Notes: generated by a model not told the origin, from the sequence alone. A DNA stretch of 64,000 nt from 2-02-FULL-55-14 sp964534125 (GCA_964534125.1 CAZHOJ010000009.1:62001-126000), one strand, 5' to 3'; shown: positions 16,254 through 25,061, counted from the stretch's first letter. Numbers and translations are program-made.

Positions 16254-17024
16254 ATGAGATCTCCGATAATCCTTTGGACGTTCGCTGTTCTGCTCACCCT
16301 CAGCTCCGCCGTCTATCAACGGCTGACCGGTCCGACCTATCCGCTTCGCGGAGAGGTCGTGCTCAATGGGACCAGCATCCCTTTCACGATGGAGCGTAGT
16401 TATTCCTCCTCCCAGGATGCCCCCGTTTTTGTCGAGGTCCCCGACTCGGGGTATGCCGGCCTCGTGCGATGGAGGTATCTTGGGTCTGATGACCCCTGGA
16501 ACGAGATACCCATGACGTATGTCGGAGGGACTGTCCGTGCTGACATTCCGACGCAGGTCCCCCTGACAAAGCTGGAATACACGGTCGAGCTCTTCAGGGA
16601 CTCCACGGAGATCGCAACCATCCCTGCAGAAGGGATGATCCCGATCCGATTCAAGGGGGATGTTCCGCTGTGGGTCATCATTCCGCACGTGATCGCAATG
16701 TTCATCGCAATGCTGTTCTCCACGCGTGCCGGCCTTGAGATCATCGCGAAGGAGCCTGCTTTCACAAAGCTCACATACTGGACCGTGGGCAGCTTGCTCG
16801 TCGGTGGCTTTATCTTTGGCCCGCTGATGACCTACTATGCCTTCGGGGAGTGGTGGACGGGCTGGCCGATCGGGGACGATGTGACGGACAGCAAAACGCT
16901 GGTGGCGCTCCTCGCCTGGCTGCCGCCGCTCGGGCTGCTCAGGAAGCCCCAATACCTGAAATGGGCCGTCCTGTTTGCGGCATTGGTGATGTTCGGGGTC
17001 TTCCTGATACCGCACAGCATTTAG
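16254..17024 (+). CDS. Membrane protein with extracytoplasmic beta domain, unknown function
   Basis: A 256-residue protein. An N-terminal signal or anchor helix (IILWTFAVLLTLSSAVY) is followed by about 120 residues of beta-rich, probably periplasmic sequence (LRGEVVLNGTSIPFTMER, VPDSGYAGLVRWRYLG). Three or four membrane helices lie from about 140 to 255 (VIIPHVIAMFIAMLFSTRAG, WTVGSLLVGGFIFGPLMTYY, WAVLFAALVMFGVFLIP). The two-part layout looks like a conserved family, but I do not recognise it. Heptamer repeats start 7 bp after the stop. Confidence 0.7.
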   Translation: MRSPIILWTFAVLLTLSSAVYQRLTGPTYPLRGEVVLNGTSIPFTMERSYSSSQDAPVFVEVPDSGYAGLVRWRYLGSDDPWNEIPMTYVGGTVRADIPTQVPLTKLEYTVELFRDSTEIATIPAEGMIPIRFKGDVPLWVIIPHVIAMFIAMLFSTRAGLEIIAKEPAFTKLTYWTVGSLLVGGFIFGPLMTYYAFGEWWTGWPIGDDVTDSKTLVALLAWLPPLGLLRKPQYLKWAVLFAALVMFGVFLIPHSI

Positions 17025-17030
17025 GACGAC

Positions 17031-17121
17031 TGCGGATTGCGGAATGCGGAATGCGGATTGTGGATTGAAAGTGTCTTAACAGATCATTACGATTCACTGT
17101 TCACGGTTCACTGTTCACTTC
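17031..17121. repeat. Two adjacent heptamer arrays before the small helical-protein gene
   Basis: Positions 17031-17067 read tgcggat, tgcggaa, tgcggaa, tgcggat, tgtggat. Positions 17094-17121 read tcactgt, tcacggt, tcactgt, tcacttc; this is the inverted form of the GAACCGT/GAACAGT word at 6721-6789. They fill the space between two genes. Confidence 0.7.
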
Positions 17122-17135
17122 CTCAAGGTGTTACC

Positions 17136-17459
17136 ATGGCCTACACCTACGAAGAACTGAGTAAAATGACCTCCGCCCAGCTCAAGGACCTTGCTCATCA
17201 GCAGGGATCCGAGGAGCTCAAAGGCGTGGCCACGCTGCACAAAGAGAAGATCCTTCCCCTGCTGTGCAAGGTTCTGGGCGTCGAGGTCCCTCACCACCAC
17301 GTTGAAGGGATCGACAAGGGAAATATCAAGAAGCAGATCCGGGAGCTGAAGAAAAAAAGGGATGAGATCCTCGCGGAGAAGAAGGAGAAGGAAGAGCTGA
17401 AGAAGGTCCGTGAACAGATCCACGGACTGAAGCGTGAGCTCCGGAGACATATGGTGTGA
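17136..17459 (+). CDS. Small charged protein with a Rho-N/SAP-like N-terminus and coiled coil
   Basis: A 107-residue protein. Residues 3-50 (YEELSKMTSAQLKDLAHQQG … LHKEKILPLLCKVLGV) resemble the short helix-turn-helix of Rho-termination-factor N-terminal or SAP-like domains, which bind nucleic acid. Residues 60-107 are a highly charged Lys/Glu coiled coil (KKQIRELKKKRDEILAEKKE). A His-rich stretch (VPHHHVEG) joins them. It may bind RNA or DNA; this is inference. Start ATG 17136 follows AAGGTGTTACC. Heptamer arrays lie on both sides (17031-17121 and 17465-17499). Confidence 0.7.
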   Translation: MAYTYEELSKMTSAQLKDLAHQQGSEELKGVATLHKEKILPLLCKVLGVEVPHHHVEGIDKGNIKKQIRELKKKRDEILAEKKEKEELKKVREQIHGLKRELRRHMV

Positions 17460-17464
17460 GAGAA

Positions 17465-17499
17465 CAGTAGGCAGTATGCAGTAGTCAGTCGTCAGCCAA
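17465..17499 (+). repeat. CAGTAGT heptamer array after the small helical-protein gene
   Basis: Five 7-bp units: cagtagg, cagtatg, cagtagt, cagtcgt, cagccaa. It is the same word family as 287-317 and starts 6 bp after the stop at 17459. Confidence 0.7.
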
Positions 17500-17503
17500 T
17501 AAC

Positions 17504-17555
17504 AAAGGCTGGTGAGGGAAGCGATTCTATGACGATCGCGACCGCACCAGCCTTT
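17504..17555 (+). terminator. Possible terminator or hairpin after the small helical-protein gene
   Basis: An 11-bp perfect inverted repeat, AAAGGCTGGTG (17504-17514) and CACCAGCCTTT (17545-17555), with a 30-nt loop. The loop is longer than usual for an intrinsic terminator, so it may instead be part of the repeat element. Confidence 0.45.
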
Positions 17556-17638
17556 CCATTTGATGATCCGCGATACCGGGCTGAACTGCACCGAAGGCGT
17601 CAGCCTGAGGCTCCAGCGACGCGTTCAATCAATACAAT

Positions 17639-17690
17639 CCGGCAACGGGCTAGGCTGCACCTTCGGTGACAGCCTCAGCCCTGTTGCCGG
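17639..17690 (-). terminator. Large hairpin at the 3' end of the tricorn gene
   Basis: A nested stem: CCGGCAAC / GTTGCCGG outside, then GGGCT / AGCCC and GGCTG / CAGCC inside, with a 12-nt loop. It starts 7 bp beyond the minus-strand stop at 17697. No long T run follows, so termination is likely but not certain. Confidence 0.6.
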
Positions 17691-17696
17691 GAAGAT

Positions 17697-20600
17697 CTAC
17701 TTTTTATCGTAGGGTGGCGGGGGTACGAGTCTGGGCGGGTTCTTCTCCAGCAGCTTCATCACTTCCTCTATCCCCCTGTTCAACTGCTGGTCTTCGCCCG
17801 CGAATTCCTTCGCCGGATCGTTCTCCACCCGTATGTCCGGCTCGACCCCCTTCCCCTCCATGATCCATTCCTTTCCCTCGAGGTCGTACCGCGAGAACTC
17901 AGGCTTGTTCAGGTACCCACCGTCCAGCAGAGGGAGGCTTCCCCGGATGCCGACAACCCCGCCCCATGAGCGCTTCCCGATAACAGGGCCGATCGCGTAC
18001 TGTTTGAACCGGTAGGCAACGATGTCACCATCCGACGCGGAAAATTCGTCGAGAAGCATCACCTTCGGGCCGACATGTGTTCCGCCGGGATCGAAGGACG
18101 GAGTTGCATTCCGCGCGATGCCGATCATGGCCGCCTCGCGGCGGAGCCGCTCGATGATCATCGGTGAGACGTTCCCTCCGCCATTGCCCCGTACGTCGAT
18201 GATGAGAGCCTCCTTGCGGAGCTGCGGATAGTAGTATTTCACGAACTCGTTCAGGCCGTTCACCCCCATATCAGGGATGTGGATGTACCCGACCCGCCCG
18301 TTCGTGGCTTTTGACACCTTGCCGATATTATCCTCGACCCACTTGAAATAGTACAGCTGCTGCTCATTCTCCGTCGGAACGATGACGACCTTCCTGCTAC
18401 CGCTCTCAGAGGCCTTCCCGTTGACGGTCAGTGTGACCTGCTTCCCGGCCTTGCCCACGAATGCAATGAACAGATCGGCCATCGTGTTTGTCGGTTTGCC
18501 GTCGACGCCGACGATGTATTCGCCCTCCTTGACATCGACGCCGATGTCTGTCAGCGGTGACCGAAGGTCCGATTCCCAGTTCTGCCCTTTGAGGATCGTT
18601 GTGATGCGATAGTACCCGCTCGAGACATCCCGCTCCACCTTGGCTCCGAGCAGGCCGAGAGGGATCCTGCCCGGCTTGGGGTAGTCGCCCCCGCCCACGT
18701 AGGTGTGGCCGAGGTTCAGTTCCCCGATGAGTTCTCCGATGACGTAGGTCAGGTCGGTCCGGTGGTTGACATGCTCCACCAGCGGCCTGTATCGCTCGCC
18801 CATCAGCTTCCAGTTGACGCCATGAAGGTTCGGGTCGTACACGAAGTCGCGCATCTGTCGCCATGATTCCTCGAAGATCTGCTTCCATTCGGCCCTTCGG
18901 TCAAGGGTGACCTTCATGTCCGAGAGGTTCAGTTTGTCCTTGACCGTGGCTTTCCCGGAAGGAAGGTCGATGATGGCATATGCATTGCCGTCCATCCCGA
19001 CGAGCATCTTCTTTCCATCTGCGGAGATCTCGTAGCCGGTGTACTCTCCGACCTCTGTCTCTTCCTCCTTCTTGAAATCGTACATCATCAGGGAGGATTT
19101 CGAATCTCCGGAACCCCGCTTCATGTAGAAGACCTTGTCGCCGGCCGACTGGATGTTCCAGTACCGGGCTGGTTTTGCAGGCATCTCCGCTATCCGGTCC
19201 TGGATACCCTCAAGATCGACGATGATATCCTTTGTCTTCTCCGTCTTCTCGTCTTTCGTCTTGTCATCCTTCTTCTTCTCAACCTCCACTTCGTCGCTCT
19301 TCGGTGCGAACGGTGATGCGGTGGCCTTCGCGATCGTCACGAGGTAGATCTGGGCCATGTCAGTGTAGGCATGGTTCCATTCCGTCCAGCTGTACGTGGG
19401 GCTGAAAGAGCGGTTCGACACGAAGAACAGATACTTCCCGTCCGCACTGAAGGAGGGGGAGGTCGACGAGAACCATCCACGGGTGACGGGGGTGGTCGTC
19501 TTCGCGGAGAGGGAATACAGATACACGGTCGTCATCTGCTCCTCTTCCTGGCGGGCAAAGGCGATCCACTTGCTGTCCGGCGACCACACCGCACCGGCGA
19601 ATTCCCATGCCGTGGCCTGGTTTACGAGAGTGATCTCCTTCGAGCCGACGTCCACGTACTGGAGACGGAGTTTCTTGTCGGACCATAGGATCCGCTTACT
19701 GTCGGGCGACCACAGGAGGGCATACTTATAGACATCGGCGCCGCGCGTGAGCTGCACGGGCGGCGTAAGGCCGTCCTGTGCCTGGATGTAGATCTCGTCC
19801 TCGCCGGTGGCATCGGAAATGAAGGCGATCGACTTGCCGTCAGGAGACCATTTGGAATCCCGCTCATGCACACCGGGCGTGCCGGTGAGGTTTCGGGTGG
19901 GTCCGTCCTTTGCGGGCACCGTGAACACATCCCCCCGGGCGCCGAACAGCGCGCGATTCCCGTCCGGCGAGATCTCGAAGTTGGTCACGCTCTTGCTCAC
20001 ATCGATGAGCCCGCCCCGGCCGCTGACGAAGTCCTCGTGGATCTGGACCGTCAGCTTTGTCACGGTCCCGGTCGCAAGATCGAGTGTGTGCAGGTATCCG
20101 CCGTTCTCGAACACGATAGCCTTGTCGCCGATGGAGGGGAACTTGACGTCGTACTCCGTGAACGAGGTCATCTTCGTTGTCTGGCCGGTCGGGAAGTCGT
20201 ACTGGTAGATATTCATCCGTTTGTTCTCGTCACGGTCGGACACAAAATACACCGCGTTCCCGCTCCACATAGGGATGATGTCCTGCGCCGGATCGTCGGT
20301 GATCTTCACGGTCTGCTTCGTCGCGAAGTCATACACCGAGATGTCGTCCGCCTGGCCTCCACGGTACCGTTTCCACGTCCTGAACTCGCGGAACACCTGA
20401 TTGTAGGCGAGCTTCTTTCCATCGGGCGAGTAGGAAGCGAAGCCGCCCCTGGGGAGGGGAAGCTGCTGTGGCATGTCGCCGTCCACGGAGGCGAGGAACA
20501 GCTGGCCGATGAAGGAGTTCGGCTCGATCATCCGGGAGCGGAACAGGATCGTCTTGTCGTCCCGCCAGCCGATGACGATATTGTTCGGCCCCATCCGGTC

Positions 20601-20945
20601 GGAGACATCGTCGCGTCCGAGGGTTGCTGTGTACGTGAGCCGCGTCGGTACGCCGCCGGAGGAGGGCATCAGATAGACCTCGGTGTTGCCGTCGTACTGG
20701 CCGGTGAAGGCGATCCACCTGCCGTCGGACGAGAATCGTGCGAAGAGCTCATAGCCGACGTCGTTCGTCAGCTTGCGCGCTGTTCCGCCGGTCGACGGGA
20801 CGGTGTACAGATCGCCGGCATAGCTGAACACGACCTGTTCGCCGTGGATGGCCGGGAAGCGGAGGAGCCGGGCGTCAACATTCGGTTGTGCGGTTGCCGC
20901 GGTGAAGGATGCAGCACACAGCAGCAGGAGAGTGAAACGGTTCAT
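17697..20945 (-). CDS. Tricorn-type protease, secreted (S41 family)
   Basis: A 1082-residue protein with a signal peptide (LLLLCAASFTAATAQP). The N-terminal half holds WD40/PD40-like beta-propeller repeats, many with the SPDGK/SADGK pattern. A tricorn C1 domain, a PDZ domain (about 755-850) and the C-terminal S41 peptidase domain follow. Residues matching the tricorn catalytic set are visible: His in GELNLGHTYVGGG, the nucleophile Ser in DEFSASDGDIVAYRF, and Glu near GVEPDIRVENDP. Tricorn degrades oligopeptides into short products; here the enzyme should work in the periplasm. Length agrees with bacterial homologues of about 1050-1100 residues. A short charged insertion (EVEKKKDDKTKDEKTEKTKD) lies near 560. 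Confidence 0.93.
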   Translation of the reverse strand: MNRFTLLLLCAASFTAATAQPNVDARLLRFPAIHGEQVVFSYAGDLYTVPSTGGTARKLTNDVGYELFARFSSDGRWIAFTGQYDGNTEVYLMPSSGGVPTRLTYTATLGRDDVSDRMGPNNIVIGWRDDKTILFRSRMIEPNSFIGQLFLASVDGDMPQQLPLPRGGFASYSPDGKKLAYNQVFREFRTWKRYRGGQADDISVYDFATKQTVKITDDPAQDIIPMWSGNAVYFVSDRDENKRMNIYQYDFPTGQTTKMTSFTEYDVKFPSIGDKAIVFENGGYLHTLDLATGTVTKLTVQIHEDFVSGRGGLIDVSKSVTNFEISPDGNRALFGARGDVFTVPAKDGPTRNLTGTPGVHERDSKWSPDGKSIAFISDATGEDEIYIQAQDGLTPPVQLTRGADVYKYALLWSPDSKRILWSDKKLRLQYVDVGSKEITLVNQATAWEFAGAVWSPDSKWIAFARQEEEQMTTVYLYSLSAKTTTPVTRGWFSSTSPSFSADGKYLFFVSNRSFSPTYSWTEWNHAYTDMAQIYLVTIAKATASPFAPKSDEVEVEKKKDDKTKDEKTEKTKDIIVDLEGIQDRIAEMPAKPARYWNIQSAGDKVFYMKRGSGDSKSSLMMYDFKKEEETEVGEYTGYEISADGKKMLVGMDGNAYAIIDLPSGKATVKDKLNLSDMKVTLDRRAEWKQIFEESWRQMRDFVYDPNLHGVNWKLMGERYRPLVEHVNHRTDLTYVIGELIGELNLGHTYVGGGDYPKPGRIPLGLLGAKVERDVSSGYYRITTILKGQNWESDLRSPLTDIGVDVKEGEYIVGVDGKPTNTMADLFIAFVGKAGKQVTLTVNGKASESGSRKVVIVPTENEQQLYYFKWVEDNIGKVSKATNGRVGYIHIPDMGVNGLNEFVKYYYPQLRKEALIIDVRGNGGGNVSPMIIERLRREAAMIGIARNATPSFDPGGTHVGPKVMLLDEFSASDGDIVAYRFKQYAIGPVIGKRSWGGVVGIRGSLPLLDGGYLNKPEFSRYDLEGKEWIMEGKGVEPDIRVENDPAKEFAGEDQQLNRGIEEVMKLLEKNPPRLVPPPPYDKK

Positions 20946-21293
20946 GGGATCATCCTTTCTCGATGAGATGCAGAATGGTCAAATAACAAAGGATACGGTG
21001 AAAGGAGAGGGCCGGTTTCGTCCTTTTCTCTAGGAACTGTCCGGGAGAAGAGCTATATTGAAGAGTTGCGATTCGCAACCGCCGCTTTGGTGCCTCGGTA
21101 TCGAAAGCGGATCACGGATTGCTCTCCGTTGAAATGAAGCTACGGTATCGTAGGGACACATGCACGCCGCCCGGCATCGGGCTGCTGCACGGACACTTCT
21201 CGCGTTCTCACGCGTAAGACTCCACCCGCTCGCCACCCATCTTTCATCTCCGCAGCGCGATTCACCTTTTACACCATTCTTCAAGGAAGGCTC
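20946..21293. other. 348-bp divergent region upstream of the helicase
   Basis: No gene is supported. The region separates divergent tricorn and DEAD-box helicase genes, so both promoters lie here. Long leaders are common upstream of cold-inducible DEAD-box helicase genes, but I could not identify a conserved cold-shock element. Confidence 0.4.
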
Positions 21294-22700
21294 ATGCCTT
21301 TTACTGCACTCGGTCTCTCAGACCGCATAACCCGGGGCGTCGATGCATCCGGGTACACAACACCAACACCCATTCAGAACCTCGCCATTCCGCGAATTCT
21401 GACGGGACGCGACATCATCGGATGCGCCCAGACGGGCACCGGAAAGACGGCGGCATTCGTGCTCCCGCTCCTCGACATCCTGAGCAGGTCGACCAAAACG
21501 AAGGGCAGGACCCCTGTCCGTTCGCTCATTCTTGCTCCCACGCGGGAGCTCGCCCTTCAGGTCGAAGAGTCCATAACGACCTACGGAAAGTTCACCAACA
21601 TCACCAGCACCGCTGTCTTCGGCGGTGTCAGCATGGACAATCAGATCAAACGCCTCCAGCGCGGCGTCGATGTGGTCGTGGCCACCCCCGGCCGGCTGCT
21701 GGACCATCTTGAGCGGAAGACGATCGACCTGTCGCAGGTCAGCGTTCTTGTGCTCGACGAGGCGGACCGCATGTTCGATATGGGCTTCATCAAGGACGTA
21801 CGGAGGATCATCGCATACATCCCCGGGGATCGTCAAACGCTCCTGTTCTCCGCGACGATGTCGAAGGAGATCCAGGACCTCGTCCGCAGTGTTCAGAGGG
21901 ATGCCGAGCTGGTCGAAGTGGGACTCCGGACCCGTCCCGCGGACACGGTCTCACAGGAATTCTATGATGTGAAGCACGCAGCGAAGATGGACCTGCTGAA
22001 TCACCTCCTTCGGTCGAAGGAGACCGGAAGCGTCCTCATCTTCTCCCGGACCAAACACAACGCAGACAAGATCTGCAAGAGGCTGACACGGGCGGGATTC
22101 CTGGCCGTTGCCATTCACTCGAACCGGACGCAGGCCCAGCGGCAGCGGGCACTTGCCGGCTTCAAGCAGGGTGAGTACCGCATCCTGGTCGCGACGGACA
22201 TCGCCGCACGCGGCATCGATGTCGATGGCATCTCGCATGTCATCAACTATGATACGCCGGTCTTTGCGGAGGACTACATTCACCGCATCGGACGCACAGG
22301 AAGGGCGGAGGCTGTCGGGTCCGCGATCACGTTCGTCTCAGAGCGTGAACAGGATGCCCTCAAACGCATCGAACGTTTTATCGGAAAGAAGCAGCGCCTG
22401 CTTCCTTCGGACATGGTCGTTCCGATGGAAAAGGATGCGCCCGTCAGAACAGGCGGCTCCGCCGGTCCTGTCGAGCACCGTCGTGGCGGACAATCCCGCC
22501 CGGCGGGATATGCCGGTCGCAAAAAGGGCAATCCTCAGCAGCGGACCACGCAGGGCCAGAAGAACGGAAGACCGGCACAGCGCCGGCCGCGTCGGGTCAC
22601 TGAACCGGCCCCTGTGAAGGAGAAGGACTGGCGAGGACTCGTCGATCAGATAGAAAAGGATACGATGGGGAAACGCATCGCCCGGTTCTTCCGCGGCTGA
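21294..22700 (+). CDS. DEAD-box ATP-dependent RNA helicase (RhlE-like)
   Basis: A 468-residue protein with the helicase motifs in order: Q motif (TPTPIQNLAIP), motif I AQTGTGKT, Ia PTRELALQ, motif II VLDEADRM, motif III SAT, then domain 2 with IFSRTKHNADKI, ATDIAARGIDVDGISHVINY and HRIGRTGRA. The last 90 residues are Arg/Gly/Gln-rich and basic, as in RhlE-type helicases that remodel rRNA or mRNA. The ATG follows AAGGAAGGCTC. The following 22786-22830 stretch is a heptamer repeat. Confidence 0.95.
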   Translation: MPFTALGLSDRITRGVDASGYTTPTPIQNLAIPRILTGRDIIGCAQTGTGKTAAFVLPLLDILSRSTKTKGRTPVRSLILAPTRELALQVEESITTYGKFTNITSTAVFGGVSMDNQIKRLQRGVDVVVATPGRLLDHLERKTIDLSQVSVLVLDEADRMFDMGFIKDVRRIIAYIPGDRQTLLFSATMSKEIQDLVRSVQRDAELVEVGLRTRPADTVSQEFYDVKHAAKMDLLNHLLRSKETGSVLIFSRTKHNADKICKRLTRAGFLAVAIHSNRTQAQRQRALAGFKQGEYRILVATDIAARGIDVDGISHVINYDTPVFAEDYIHRIGRTGRAEAVGSAITFVSEREQDALKRIERFIGKKQRLLPSDMVVPMEKDAPVRTGGSAGPVEHRRGGQSRPAGYAGRKKGNPQQRTTQGQKNGRPAQRRPRRVTEPAPVKEKDWRGLVDQIEKDTMGKRIARFFRG

Positions 22701-22785
22701 CGATCCCGCTTCGGTCTTGAGCGGTACTGCAGGAGCCGGACCCCCACGGGCCGGCTCCTCGCATTTCAACCCCCTCCCCCTGCAT

Positions 22786-22830
22786 CTGTCTTCTCCCTTC
22801 TGTCTACTGCCCACTGAGTACTGTCATCTC
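22786..22830. repeat. CTGTCTA heptamer array between helicase and que operon
   Basis: Units are ctgtctt, ctccctt, ctgtcta, ctgccca, ctgagta, ctgtcat, then ctcttcc. Most units open with CTG, and the array belongs to the inverted CAGTAGT family. It lies 64 bp before the queD start. Confidence 0.6.
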
Positions 22831-22893
22831 TTCCCCGTTTTCCCCATCTTTCGGGGAGACATCTTCCACAATCTTCTCGTATGTTCCTGAACC

Positions 22894-23262
22894 ATGTATA
22901 CAGTCAAAGTCCAGCTTGAGTTCTCTGCGGGGCACACGATCCGCGGGTATAAGGGGGTCTGTTCAAGGCCCCACGGCCATAACTGGAAGGTCATTGTCGA
23001 GGCCGTAACGCCGGCCCTCGACGACCTCGGCATGAGCATCGATTTCTACGCTCTGCAGAAGGCCACGCAGGAGATCATCGACATCTACGATCACCGCGAC
23101 ATGAACCAGATCGCGCCCTTCGATGCGGTGAATCCCACCTCGGAGAACATCGCAAAGTTCTTCTATGGCGAGCTCAGGAAGAAGCTTACAGAGCCGGTGC
23201 GCATCAGCGCTGTGACCATCTACGAGACCGACGCATACTCGGCGACCTACTCGGAACCATGA
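22894..23262 (+). CDS. queD: 6-carboxytetrahydropterin synthase QueD
   Basis: A 122-residue T-fold enzyme of the 6-pyruvoyl-tetrahydropterin synthase family. Zinc ligands H14, H27 and H29 and catalytic C23 (GVCSRPHGHN) are present, with the later DHRDMNQIAPF and PTSENIAKFF segments that bind the pterin. It converts dihydroneopterin triphosphate to 6-carboxy-tetrahydropterin, the second step of 7-deazaguanine synthesis. Its stop overlaps the next start by 4 bp (ATGA), so it is the first gene of a queDEFC operon. No folE (first step) is in view. Confidence 0.94.
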   Translation: MYTVKVQLEFSAGHTIRGYKGVCSRPHGHNWKVIVEAVTPALDDLGMSIDFYALQKATQEIIDIYDHRDMNQIAPFDAVNPTSENIAKFFYGELRKKLTEPVRISAVTIYETDAYSATYSEP

Positions 23263-23915
23263 GCGACAGCGTCCAGACGCTGAATATCAGCGAGATCTTC
23301 TTCAGCATCCAGGGGGAATCGACCCGGGCAGGCCTTCCGTGCACGTTCGTGCGGCTGACGGCCTGCGACCTCAGGTGCGTCTGGTGCGACACGCCATATG
23401 CCTTCCACGGCGGAGAGCGCATGAGCATCGATGCTATCCTGCAACGGATCGCTGGCTATGGATGCCGGCTCGTCGAGGTCACGGGGGGAGAGCCCTTGCT
23501 GCAGGCTGCGGTCCATGAGCTCGTCCGGCGCTTGTGCGATGACGGATATGAGGTCCTCATCGAGACCGGCGGACATCTCGACATCTCACCCGTGGACGAC
23601 CGCGCAACGGTCATCATGGACATCAAATGCCCGGGAAGCGGGATGGGGGACCGGAACAGGTGGGAGAATCTGCAGGCGTTACGGCCCGGAGATGAGGTGA
23701 AGTTCGTCCTTGCCGACCGGCGGGACTATGAATGGGCGAGGGAGATCGTCCGGGAGCGCCTCCAGGGCGGCCCGCGGACGGTCCTGTTCTCGCCCGTATT
23801 CGGCATGCTGGACAACGGGAAGCTGTCGGAGTGGATCCTCGAGGACCGGCTCTCCGTGCGCTTCCAGGTCCAGCTGCACAAGTATATCTGGGACCCAGAC
23901 AGGAGAGGAGTATGA
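23259..23915 (+). CDS. queE: 7-carboxy-7-deazaguanine synthase QueE
   Basis: A 218-residue radical SAM enzyme with the cluster motif C36-x3-C40-x2-C43 (ACDLRCVWCDT) and the opening EIFFSIQGEST typical of QueE. The SAM-binding segment EVTGGEPLLQ follows at about 70. It turns 6-carboxy-tetrahydropterin into 7-carboxy-7-deazaguanine. It overlaps queD and queF by 4 bp each, which indicates translational coupling. Confidence 0.95.
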   Translation: MSDSVQTLNISEIFFSIQGESTRAGLPCTFVRLTACDLRCVWCDTPYAFHGGERMSIDAILQRIAGYGCRLVEVTGGEPLLQAAVHELVRRLCDDGYEVLIETGGHLDISPVDDRATVIMDIKCPGSGMGDRNRWENLQALRPGDEVKFVLADRRDYEWAREIVRERLQGGPRTVLFSPVFGMLDNGKLSEWILEDRLSVRFQVQLHKYIWDPDRRGV

Positions 23916-24280
23916 CCGACCCCGCATCGAAACTTGAGGTATTCGACAACGCGTTTCCCAAGCGAGACTACACCATCACGATCACACAGCCGGAATTTAC
24001 GTCCGTCTGTCCGAAGACCGGGCTGCCGGACTTTGGCACCATCTCCATCAGGTACATCCCGGACCGGAAATGTGTCGAGCTGAAGTCGCTCAAGTATTAC
24101 TTTCTTGAGTTCCGGAACAGAGGCATCTTCTACGAGATGGTCACCAATCAGATCCTCGACGATCTTGTCTCAGCCCTTCATCCTCGGTGGATGGAAGTGC
24201 GGGGCGATTTCACGGCCCGGGGCGGCATCTCAACATCGGTGACGGTCGTGCATGAGAAGAAGAAAGGCACGTCACGATGA
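23912..24280 (+). CDS. queF: NADPH-dependent 7-cyano-7-deazaguanine reductase QueF (short type)
   Basis: A 122-residue T-fold protein. The thioimide-forming Cys and its Asp partner are C33 and D40 in SVCPKTGLPDFG, and the family motif E-L-K-S-L-K-Y-Y follows at about 65. It reduces preQ0 to preQ1. The length places it in the single-domain, Bacillus-type group. ATG 23912 is preceded by AGGAGAGGAGT and overlaps the queE stop. Its presence means the operon leads to queuosine rather than stopping at preQ0. Confidence 0.94.
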   Translation: MTDPASKLEVFDNAFPKRDYTITITQPEFTSVCPKTGLPDFGTISIRYIPDRKCVELKSLKYYFLEFRNRGIFYEMVTNQILDDLVSALHPRWMEVRGDFTARGGISTSVTVVHEKKKGTSR

Positions 24281-24981
24281 CAGGACGACCGCTCGCAGTC
24301 GTGCTGGCCAGTGGTGGCATGGATAGCTGTGTCACGACGGCCATCGCCGCGCAGACGCATGATCTCGCCATGCTCCACCTGACCTACGGACAGCGGACGC
24401 AGCAGCGGGAGCTGCGGTCGTTCCACGGTCTCGCTGATCATTTTAAGGCGAAGAAACGGCTGATCGTGGACGTGAGTCATCTCGGAAAGATCGGTGGCTC
24501 AAGTCTGACAGACCGGTCCATGGAGGTGAAGCGGGCGGACCCTGAGAAGCTCTTCAAGCCGAACAAGGACGAGATCCCGTCATCCTATGTGCCGTTCCGG
24601 AACGCGACATTCCTATCCATCGCGACGAGCTGGGCCGAGGTCGTGCATGCAGAACGGATCTTCATCGGTGCGGTTGAGGAGGATGGTTCCGGCTATCCCG
24701 ATTGCAGGAGGGAGTTCTACGAAGCCTTCGACCGTGTGATACAACTCGGGACAAGGCCGGGTTCCGGCATACGTATCGAAACACCTGTCATCGGCATTCC
24801 GAAGTCAGAAATTGTCAAACGAGGCATCGAGCTGCAAGCTCCGTTCCACCTGACATGGTCGTGCTATCAGAATGACGAGCGTGCCTGCGGCGTGTGCGAC
24901 AGTTGCGCGCTACGGCTGAGAGCATTCCGCGTCGCCGGCGTCGACGATCCGCTCCCCTACGCGAATAAACCCTCCTATTAG
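24277..24981 (+). CDS. queC: 7-cyano-7-deazaguanine synthase QueC
   Basis: A 234-residue ATP pyrophosphatase of the PP-loop family: SGGMDS at 12-17 near the N-terminus, YVPFRNATFLSIA in the middle, and a C-terminal zinc site of four cysteines (CYQNDERACGVCDSC). It makes preQ0 from 7-carboxy-7-deazaguanine, ammonia and ATP. It overlaps queF by 4 bp and ends the operon. Gene order D-E-F-C is not pathway order (D-E-C-F). Confidence 0.94.
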   Translation: MTGRPLAVVLASGGMDSCVTTAIAAQTHDLAMLHLTYGQRTQQRELRSFHGLADHFKAKKRLIVDVSHLGKIGGSSLTDRSMEVKRADPEKLFKPNKDEIPSSYVPFRNATFLSIATSWAEVVHAERIFIGAVEEDGSGYPDCRREFYEAFDRVIQLGTRPGSGIRIETPVIGIPKSEIVKRGIELQAPFHLTWSCYQNDERACGVCDSCALRLRAFRVAGVDDPLPYANKPSY

Positions 24982-25061
24982 CTCCGTCACACTGGCGCGC
25001 TTCTCGCGAGGATCCTCTTCAGGTCGGTCTCAGCGCAGACCTGTGAACCGCCGCTGTCCTC

